64,000 nucleotides of DNA from Saccharothrix sp. HUAS TT1 (GTDB lineage: Bacteria > Actinomycetota > Actinomycetes > Mycobacteriales > Pseudonocardiaceae), in contig NZ_CP160453.1 of NCBI RefSeq assembly GCF_040744945.1, positions 6,696,001 through 6,760,000 of the forward strand, in the 5' to 3' direction. This document shows, one piece after another, positions 56,126 through 64,000 of the stretch (positions are counted from its first letter, which is position 1; each line of letters opens with the position of its first letter). The notes beneath the pieces were generated by a model. It searched no databases and was not told where the DNA came from. It saw only the letters and a list, made by a program, of their open reading frames with translations. The position numbers were made by a program, and so were the translations under genes.

Positions 56126-57259
56126 GTGCCGGAACCGCTGCGCTCCCTGTGGGCCGAACCCCGCCCGCCCGACGCGCCCCGGCGGGTGTGGCGGGACTGG
56201 GCGCTCGTCGGCGCGCTCGTGCCGCTCGCGCTGCTGGAGGGGTTCCTGCGGCCGGACATGCCGTGGCGGGTGCTCGCGGTGGCGATCGGGATCGCGCTGA
56301 CGCCGACGCTGCTGTGGCGGCGGACCGAGCCGCTGACCGCGTTCGCGTTCGCGTTCGCCACCACCGCCCTGGCGCCGCTGCTGACCGGCGGGCAGCCGCC
56401 CGAGTCGTACGCGCTGGCGTACCTGCTGATCGTGGTCTACGCGCTGTTCCGGTGGGGTTCGGGGCGGGAGGTCGTGATCGGCGTGGCGGTGATCGTCGGC
56501 CACGCGGTGCTCGCGGTGCTGCTCGGCCACGTGAGCCCGGCGGACGGCGTCGCCGGGCTCGCCGTGACGTTCTGCGGCGCCTCGCTGGGCGCGGCGACCC
56601 GCTACCGGGCCGGGGCCCGCGCCCGGCTGGTCGACCAGGTCAAGCTGGTGGAGCGGGAACGGCTGGCGCGCGACCTGCACGACACCGTCGCGCACCACGT
56701 CTCGGCCATCGCGATCCGGGCCCAGGCGGGCCTGGCGACCGCGGCTGCCACCCCGGGCGCGGCGGTCGACGCGCTCCGGCTGATCGAGTCCGAGGCGTCC
56801 ACCGCGCTGGCGGAGATGCGCGCCATGGTCCGGCTGCTGCGCCGCGACGGGCCCGCCGAGCTGGCGCCCAACCCCCGCGTCGCCGACCTGGAGCGGCTGG
56901 CCGGCCGGCCCCGGTCCGGACCGGCCGTCGAGGTGGGCATCGTCGGTGACGTGGACGGCCTGCCGACGCCGGTCGGGACCGCGATCTACCGCCTGGCCCA
57001 GGAGTCGATCACCAACGCCCGCAGGCACGCCCGGCACGCGACGCTCATCGAGGTCCGCGTCGCGGCCGACGACACCTCGGTGCGGCTGCGGGTGAGCGAC
57101 GACGGCGACGGCGGCGCCCCGGCCGGGACGCCGGGCTACGGGCTGATCGGCATGGCGGAGCGCGCGAGCCTGCTGGGCGGCACCTGCGAGGCCGGTCCGA
57201 ACCCCGGCCGGGGCTGGACCGTGACCGCCGTGCTGCCGCGCGCCGGGGCGTCGGTGTGA
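56126..57259 (+). CDS. Sensor histidine kinase, NarL/DesK-type
   Basis: 377 residues. An N-terminal membrane domain with about five hydrophobic segments (residues 25-155) is followed by the HisKA_3 helix with the phospho-acceptor histidine in ERERLARDLHDTVAHHVSAIA, and a C-terminal HATPase ending YGLIGMAERASLLGG. It is a classic actinobacterial kinase whose signal is unknown. GTG 56126 is six bases after a TACCAT -10. Its stop overlaps the regulator start by four bases. The same box occurs upstream of this gene and of the DUF2306 gene. Confidence 0.9.
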   Translation: MPEPLRSLWAEPRPPDAPRRVWRDWALVGALVPLALLEGFLRPDMPWRVLAVAIGIALTPTLLWRRTEPLTAFAFAFATTALAPLLTGGQPPESYALAYLLIVVYALFRWGSGREVVIGVAVIVGHAVLAVLLGHVSPADGVAGLAVTFCGASLGAATRYRAGARARLVDQVKLVERERLARDLHDTVAHHVSAIAIRAQAGLATAAATPGAAVDALRLIESEASTALAEMRAMVRLLRRDGPAELAPNPRVADLERLAGRPRSGPAVEVGIVGDVDGLPTPVGTAIYRLAQESITNARRHARHATLIEVRVAADDTSVRLRVSDDGDGGAPAGTPGYGLIGMAERASLLGGTCEAGPNPGRGWTVTAVLPRAGASV

Positions 57260-57915
57260 GCATCCGCGTGGTCGTGGCCGACGACCAGGAGATCGTCCGC
57301 ACCGGGCTCACGATGATCCTGGACGCCCAGCCCGGCATCGAGGTCGTCGGCGAGGCGGCCGACGGCCGGCGGGCCGTGGAGGCGGCCCGGCGGCTGCGGC
57401 CGGACGTGTGCCTGTTCGACATCAGGATGCCGGGCGTGGACGGCATCGAGGCCACCTCGCTGCTGGCCGGGCCGACCGTCGCGGACCCGTTGGCGGTCGT
57501 CGTCATCACGACGTTCGACCTGGACGACTACGTGTACGCCGCGCTGCGCGCCGGCGCGCGCGGTTTCCTGCTCAAGGACGCCGGTCCGGCGCTGCTGTCC
57601 CAGGCCGTGCGCGCCGCGGCGGCGGGCGACGCGCTGATCGCGCCGAGCGTGACCGCCCGGTTGCTGACCGCCTTCGCCCGCGGCGGCCCGTCGTCGCCCG
57701 CCGCGCAGCCGGTGGAGCCGTTGACCGACCGGGAGGAGCAGGTGCTCCTGGAGGTCGCGGGTGGACGGACGAACAACGAGATCGCCGACGGGCTGCACAT
57801 CACGCTGAGCACGGTCAAGACGCACGTGGCGAGCCTGATGGCGAAGCTGGGCGCCCGGAACCGGGTGGAGGTCGCGATCTGGGCCTACGAGACCGACCGC
57901 GTCCGGGGCCGGTGA
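57256..57915 (+). CDS. LuxR/NarL-type response regulator
   Basis: 219 residues. Receiver domain with acidic pocket VVVADDQEIVR, phospho-acceptor aspartate in CLFDIRMPG, and lysine in LLKDAGPA; C-terminal HTH with LTDREEQVLLEVAGGRTNNEIADGLHITLSTVKTHVASLMAKL (in parts). GTG 57256 overlaps the kinase stop by four bases (GTGA). It most likely regulates its own operon and the DUF2306 gene through the repeated box described at 56078 and 57943. Confidence 0.92.
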   Translation: MSIRVVVADDQEIVRTGLTMILDAQPGIEVVGEAADGRRAVEAARRLRPDVCLFDIRMPGVDGIEATSLLAGPTVADPLAVVVITTFDLDDYVYAALRAGARGFLLKDAGPALLSQAVRAAAAGDALIAPSVTARLLTAFARGGPSSPAAQPVEPLTDREEQVLLEVAGGRTNNEIADGLHITLSTVKTHVASLMAKLGARNRVEVAIWAYETDRVRGR

Positions 57916-57917
57916 CC

Positions 57918-57956
57918 CGGCCGGAAGCACTGCCCGTCCCCGGTACTTCCGGCCGA
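57918..57956 (+). promoter_or_regulatory. Direct-repeat box 2 with inverted partner, upstream of the DUF2306 gene
   Basis: The box GTACTTCCGGCCGA (57943-57956) is identical to that at 56078-56091. Its core is also present inverted as CGGCCGGAAG (57918-57927), so an 18-base-spaced inverted repeat (with CTTCCGGCCG at 57946-57955) precedes the DUF2306 gene at 58015. Likely target of the response regulator, although the stem could also help terminate its gene. Confidence 0.5.
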
Positions 57957-58014
57957 CACCGGTTCCGGTCTTGCGCCCGATGAACGGGAGCCGCCCCGTC
58001 GCCAGGATTCAGCC

Positions 58015-58644
58015 ATGACGACGAAGACGACCGCGCGGGCCGACTGGCTGGTGCCCACGTCCCTGATCCTGTTGACCCTGGTGCCGGCGATCGCGGGGAC
58101 CGCGCGGGTCGCCGAGCTGGCGAGCGCCGCCGACATCACCCCGGCCAACGAGCGCTTCTTCGCCGCGCCCCTGCCGGTGGTGCTGCACATCGTGTCGGCG
58201 ACCGCCTTCTGCCTGCTGGGCGCGTTCCAGTTCGCGCCGGGCTTCCGGCGCCGGCGCCGCGCCTGGCACCGCCGGTCCGGCCGGGTCCTGGCGCCGGCCG
58301 GTCTGCTCGCGGCGCTGTCCGGCCTGTGGATGACGCTGACCTACCCGCAACCGCCCGGCGACGGTCCGCTGGTGACCGCGTTCCGGCTGGTGTTCGGCAC
58401 GGCCATGGCGGTGTCGATCGCACTGGGCGTCCTGGCGATCCGGAGACGTGACGTAACCTCGCACGGCGCGTGGATCACCCGCGGTTACGCCATCGGTCTC
58501 GGCGCGGGCACCCAGGTGTTCACCCACCTGCCGTGGGCCGTTGCCGGTGTGACGCCAACGGAGTTCACCAGGGCGGTGTTGATCGCCGCCGGCTGGGTCG
58601 TCAACCTGGCGGTGGCGGAATGGGTCATCCACCGCCGGAGGTGA
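58015..58644 (+). CDS. DUF2306 integral membrane protein
   Basis: 209 residues with about six hydrophobic helices: SLILLTLVPAIAGTARV, VVLHIVSATAFCLLGAFQF, VLAPAGLLAALSGLWMTL, TAFRLVFGTAMAVSIALGVLA, then AIGLGAGTQVFTHLPWAV and VLIAAGWVVNLAVAEWVIHR. The LHIVSATAFCLLGAFQF helix and H-rich interhelical region are typical of DUF2306. Function unknown. It follows the two-component system and shares its putative binding box, so is a probable target. Confidence 0.8.
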   Translation: MTTKTTARADWLVPTSLILLTLVPAIAGTARVAELASAADITPANERFFAAPLPVVLHIVSATAFCLLGAFQFAPGFRRRRRAWHRRSGRVLAPAGLLAALSGLWMTLTYPQPPGDGPLVTAFRLVFGTAMAVSIALGVLAIRRRDVTSHGAWITRGYAIGLGAGTQVFTHLPWAVAGVTPTEFTRAVLIAAGWVVNLAVAEWVIHRRR

Positions 58645-58755
58645 GAGCCCACACCGGACTGGTCGCCACCGTTTGCCCGACCGCGCAAGACTTTCCGCCT
58701 ACGTGACCGGACGACCACGCAGTGTGTCCACAAGGGCGGTGTGACGGAACTAATT

Positions 58756-58785
58756 TTGATCCGATCCAGACTAGGCGTCTAAGGT
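58756..58785 (+). promoter_or_regulatory. furA: furA-katG promoter, leaderless
   Basis: TTGATC (58756-58761) and TAAGGT (58780-58785) are spaced 18 bases. The GTG at 58792 is six bases after the -10, so the message is probably leaderless, as known for furA of mycobacteria and streptomycetes. The segment 58749-58788 is conspicuously AT-richer than its surroundings and is the likely FurA operator. Confidence 0.5.
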
Positions 58786-58791
58786 CGCAGG

Positions 58792-59241
58792 GTGATGTCC
58801 GACTTCGAGGCGCAGTTGCGGGCGGTCTCGTTGCGCGTGACCCGCCCGCGGTTGGCGGTGCTCGCCGCGCTGCGCGACCACCCCCACGTCGACACCGAGA
58901 CGGTGATCTCCCTGGTGCGGGTGGACCACCCCGCGGTGTCCCACCAAGCGATCTACGACGTCCTGCGGGCGTTGACCGAGACCGGCCTGGTGCGACGCAT
59001 CCAGCCCGCCGGCGCGGTCGCCCGCTACGAGTCCCGGGTCGGTGACAACCACCACCACGTCGTGTGCCGCTCGTGCGGCGCGATCGCCGACGTCGACTGC
59101 GTCGTCGGACACAGCCCCTGCCTCACCGCCTCGGACGACGCCGGTTTCCGCGTCGACGAGGCGGAGGTCGTCTTTTGGGGCTCCTGCCCCGACTGCTCGG
59201 CCGACCACACCGCCAACGATCAGCCAGTCGGAAGGACGTAG
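58792..59241 (+). CDS. furA: Ferric-uptake-type regulator FurA
   Basis: 149 residues. Winged helix ([25 protein letters not shown], then [22 protein letters not shown]) and a metal-binding C-terminal part ([22 protein letters not shown], then CPDCSAD) with a CxxC pair on each side. FurA represses itself and katG and releases them under peroxide stress. The gene ends directly before katG (TAG-ATG, no gap). Start is GTG 58792 or ATG 58795 (leaderless). Confidence 0.92.
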   Translation: MMSDFEAQLRAVSLRVTRPRLAVLAALRDHPHVDTETVISLVRVDHPAVSHQAIYDVLRALTETGLVRRIQPAGAVARYESRVGDNHHHVVCRSCGAIADVDCVVGHSPCLTASDDAGFRVDEAEVVFWGSCPDCSADHTANDQPVGRT

Positions 59242-61518
<2,277 letters not shown>

Positions 61519-61524
61519 TCCCGA

Positions 61525-61562
61525 CGGGCCCGGCCGATCACCCGCGTGATCGGCCGGGCCCG
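61525..61562. terminator. Bidirectional terminator after katG
   Basis: CGGGCCCGGCCGATCAC (61525-61541) pairs perfectly with GTGATCGGCCGGGCCCG (61546-61562), 17 pairs with a four-base loop, in the gap between the convergent katG and flavin monooxygenase genes. Confidence 0.92.
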
Positions 61563-61567
61563 CCCGG

Positions 61568-63001
61568 TCAGGAAGCGCGTTCCAGCTTGTCGCAGGCGGC
61601 GCGGAGGGCGGCCGCGGTGCGACCCGACGCGGCCACGTAGCCGTCCGGGCGGACCAGCAGGAAGCCCGCGGTCGGGCGGTGCACGTGGTGGTGCGCCAGG
61701 TCCGGGTGGGCGGCGGCGGCGCTCGCGGCGTGCTTGGCCAGCGCGCCCGCCCTCGGTCCGGCCGTGACCAGCCGGAACGCCCGGTCGGCCGACGGCGGCA
61801 CCCAGTGCGGCGCGCGGGTGCCCGGCGCGGGCAGCCACTTCGCGCCACCCCAGCCGAGCGTGTCCGGGTAGGGCGTCCGCCAGCCCGCCATGAGCGGCAC
61901 GAACCAGCGGCGCAGCGCGCCGGTCGCCTGGAGCAGGCCCCACGTGCCGTTGCGGACCCGGGCGGCGAACGGGCCGACGGTGAACACCTTGATCATCCGG
62001 CTGGTGGTCGACACCACCTGCTCGGCGGCCTGCCTGCGCTCGGGCTCGTAGGTGTCCAGCACGGCCTCGCCCAGCTTCCCGGTGACGACGCCCGCCAGCT
62101 TCCAGGTGAGGTTGTGCACGTCCTGCAGGCCCAGGTTCAGGCCCTGGCCGCCCAGCGGCGAGTGGGTGTGCGCCGCGTCACCGACCAGGAAGCACCGGCC
62201 GAGGCGCAGCCGCGCGGCGATCCGCTCGGAGCTGCTGAACGTGGTCAGCGTGTCCAGGTCGCGGACCACCAGGCCGCCGGGTCCGCGCTCGTCCAGCAGG
62301 GACTGGACGAACTCCGGCGACAGCTCGGCGTCCGCCGGGATCGCCGCGGACACCCTGGTCCGGCCGCCCGCCATCCGGGCGAACACCAGCGAGCCGGTCC
62401 GGCCGAGGAAGTAGTGCACCGCCCCGGCGTCCAGCGGACCGTCGACGCGCCCCTCGGCGAGCAGCAGCGTGGCGCCGACCCGCTCACCGGGGAAGTCGAC
62501 GCCCAGCCGCTCCCGGACGGTGCTGCGCACGCCGTCGGCGGCGATCAGCCAGTCGGCCTCGACCACCTCGACGCCGCGCGGGCTGTCGACCTTGACGGTG
62601 ACCGAGTCCGCGCCGTTCACCACGTCCACGACCCGCAGCCCGCGTTCGACCACGCCGCCGAGGGCGGCGAAGGTCTCCTCCAGCAGCCGGCTCGTCTCCT
62701 CCTGCCGCAGCAGCAACGGCTCGTTGCGGCGGCCGAGCACCACGTCCAGCCTCTTGCGGCCGGCGAGGTGGTAGGCCATGGTCCGCACCTTGACGCCGCG
62801 CTCCAACGCCTCGTCCAGGAAGCCGAGGCCCCGGAAGATCTCCAGCGCGGGCGGCCACAGCTGGATGGCCCGGGAGCCGGTGTGCGGCTCCTCGGACGCC
62901 TCCACGACGCGCACCGGGACACCGGCGCGCAGCAACTCGCAAGCCGCCGTGAGCCCGCACGGGCCCGCACCGACGATCAGGACGCTGGTCCTGTCCACCA
63001 T
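61568..63001 (-). CDS. FAD-dependent aromatic hydroxylase (RdmE/PgaE-like)
   Basis: 477 residues. GAGPCGLTAACELLRAGVPVRVVEA (in parts) at the N-terminus, ADWLIAADGVRSTVRERLGVDFPG, then FLVGDAAHTHSPLGGQGLNLGLQD (in parts) and a C-terminal thioredoxin-like tail with LLVRPDGYVAASGR. This layout is that of polyketide tailoring hydroxylases such as RdmE/PgaE. It is encoded just downstream of the synthase end and probably tailors its product. ATG 63001 with GAGGAG upstream is preferred over the ATG at 63064 that overlaps the preceding stop. Confidence 0.87.
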   Translation of the reverse strand: MVDRTSVLIVGAGPCGLTAACELLRAGVPVRVVEASEEPHTGSRAIQLWPPALEIFRGLGFLDEALERGVKVRTMAYHLAGRKRLDVVLGRRNEPLLLRQEETSRLLEETFAALGGVVERGLRVVDVVNGADSVTVKVDSPRGVEVVEADWLIAADGVRSTVRERLGVDFPGERVGATLLLAEGRVDGPLDAGAVHYFLGRTGSLVFARMAGGRTRVSAAIPADAELSPEFVQSLLDERGPGGLVVRDLDTLTTFSSSERIAARLRLGRCFLVGDAAHTHSPLGGQGLNLGLQDVHNLTWKLAGVVTGKLGEAVLDTYEPERRQAAEQVVSTTSRMIKVFTVGPFAARVRNGTWGLLQATGALRRWFVPLMAGWRTPYPDTLGWGGAKWLPAPGTRAPHWVPPSADRAFRLVTAGPRAGALAKHAASAAAAHPDLAHHHVHRPTAGFLLVRPDGYVAASGRTAAALRAACDKLERAS

Positions 63002-63056
63002 TCGCTCCTCCGTCACGCGCTCGTCCGATCCACCGCCGCGGGCTGCCGCCCCGGCC

Positions 63057-64000
63057 TCACGCATTCGCCCGGTCCGCCACCGAGGCCAGCCACTCCGCCG
63101 CCGCCTTCGCGGCCGTCGCGGCGTGCTCCTCGATCACGCTGAAGTGGTCGCCGGGCACGTCCAGCGCCTCGTGCGGCAGCGACCAGTGGGCCCGCCAGTC
63201 ACCCGTGCCGGACCACCCGGCGGGCGGCTCGCCCGCCCGCAGCAGCGCGACCGGCGCGCGCAGGCCGCGAGGGCGCCAGCCGTCCAGCAGCCGCAGGTAC
63301 CCGCCCATCGCGGTCAGCCGCACCGGGTCGGCGGGCGCCAAGCCGCCCATCCGCTCGGCCATCCCGCCGAGCAGCGCGGGCGCGACCTCGGTCAGCGGTC
63401 CTCCGCCGACGTCGTAGGCGTCGATCAGCACCAACCCGGTCGACGCCAGGCCGTCGGCCTCCAGCCGCTCGGCCACGGCGGCGGCCAGCGGCGCGCCGGA
63501 CGAGTAGCCGACCAGCGCGAACGGCTCGTCGCCGACGTGCGCCCGCACGGCCTCGGCGCAGGCGTCCACCAGCGCCGCCAGGGAAGCCGGCAACCGCTGG
63601 CCGCCGGTGTAGCCGGGCGGCAGCACCGCGGCCACCTCCCGCACACCGGCGAACGGGGCGGCGAAGCGCGCGTACTGGTGCGCGCCGGCGGTGGCCAGCA
63701 CGGTCGGGAAGCACACCAGCCGAGGCGACTCGGCGCCCCTGGTGAGCGTCACGACCTCGGGCCGGTCGGCCGGTGACGGCGCCGAGAACGTCTCCCGGAA
63801 CGACGCCGCCACGCCCATCAGGTCGGCGAACTCGGCCACCCGCCCCTCGGCCGCGGCGCGGGCGAACAGGTCGGTGATCAGGTCGGCGGGCCGCTCCCGC
63901 GCGCCGTCCACCGTGGACAGCACGTGCTTGGCCAGCGCCTCCGGCGTGCGGTGGTCGGCCAGGTCGCGCGGTGCGATGCGGGAGCCGACCGCCGCGTTGA
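63057..64000 (-). CDS. C-terminal carrier and thioesterase end of a modular PKS/NRPS (5' end outside window)
   Basis: The frame runs from the window edge (codon phase set at 63998) to TGA at 63057. It begins in the fourth helix of a carrier protein (NAAVGSRIAPRDLADHRTPEALAKHVLS, in parts), followed by a linker and an alpha/beta-hydrolase thioesterase domain: VCFPTVLATAGAHQYARFAAPF, the nucleophile motif GYSSGAPLA (GxSxG), LIDAYDV for the acid region, and GDHFSVIEEHA for the catalytic histidine. This is the type I thioesterase that releases a polyketide or peptide chain. The GTG at 63923 is not a real start. It shows that a modular synthase gene continues beyond the window. Confidence 0.85.
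   Translation of the reverse strand, partial: NAAVGSRIAPRDLADHRTPEALAKHVLSTVDGARERPADLITDLFARAAAEGRVAEFADLMGVAASFRETFSAPSPADRPEVVTLTRGAESPRLVCFPTVLATAGAHQYARFAAPFAGVREVAAVLPPGYTGGQRLPASLAALVDACAEAVRAHVGDEPFALVGYSSGAPLAAAVAERLEADGLASTGLVLIDAYDVGGGPLTEVAPALLGGMAERMGGLAPADPVRLTAMGGYLRLLDGWRPRGLRAPVALLRAGEPPAGWSGTGDWRAHWSLPHEALDVPGDHFSVIEEHAATAAKAAAEWLASVADRANA

Overview
The window is very GC-rich DNA with GTG starts, 4-base start/stop overlaps and TAnnnT -10 boxes followed directly by start codons. Gene content (FurA-KatG, class II DAHP synthase, YafY/WYL and SpoIIE-type regulators, Pnkp/Hen1) fits a filamentous actinomycete, most likely Pseudonocardiales (Saccharothrix, Actinosynnema or Lentzea type); this placement is inference.

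Left part (1-28.8 kb): mixed, mostly ordinary chromosomal genes. It holds the end of an LVIVD-repeat protein, a decayed substrate-binding lipoprotein with a frameshift at its lipobox, a large secreted beta-propeller protein, a DUF2269 membrane protein, the Hen1-Pnkp RNA-repair pair, a secreted Cu/Zn SOD-like protein, a thioredoxin-reductase-like flavoprotein, a BASS-type transporter and argG. Next come RtcB RNA ligase head-to-head with an unusual NAD-dependent DNA ligase, a DUF1990/epimerase pair, an ABC exporter, a SpoIIE-type phosphatase, two tandem dead histidine kinases, a spore-photoproduct-lyase-family radical SAM protein, and several regulators and VOC proteins.

Middle part (29-56 kb): a biosynthetic gene cluster, the most interesting part of the window. 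Four genes (51.6-56.1 kb: DAHP synthase, short-chain dehydrogenase, PhzD, PhzE) form a complete route from chorismate to 3-hydroxyanthranilate. Immediately upstream, a tightly coupled operon (44.7-51.4 kb) carries a SRPBCC protein, an adenylate-forming enzyme, an aromatic flavin monooxygenase, and a flavoprotein/fumarase-superfamily pair that looks like the CreE/CreD aspartate-nitrosuccinate route to nitrous acid. Together they suggest ATP-dependent diazotisation of an aminophenol acid, as in cremeomycin but with a 3-hydroxyanthranilate-derived substrate. On the other strand lie a quinone-oxidoreductase-like gene and an operon of an IS701-like transposase gene, an arylamine N-acetyltransferase (NAT), a small adenylating enzyme and a LuxC-like acyl reductase (38.8-43.4 kb). 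Two more NAT genes, an aldo-keto reductase, a PucR-type regulator, an MFS exporter, a BBE-type flavoprotein, an FMN reductase and a carboxylesterase fill 29-38.8 kb.

Right part (56-64 kb): a two-component system with a repeated box upstream of itself and of a DUF2306 membrane gene, furA-katG ending in a strong terminator, then a flavin monooxygenase and the C-terminal carrier/thioesterase end of a modular synthase that runs off the window, apparently the edge of another cluster or an extension of this one. No tRNA, rRNA, CRISPR array or complete insertion sequence was seen.
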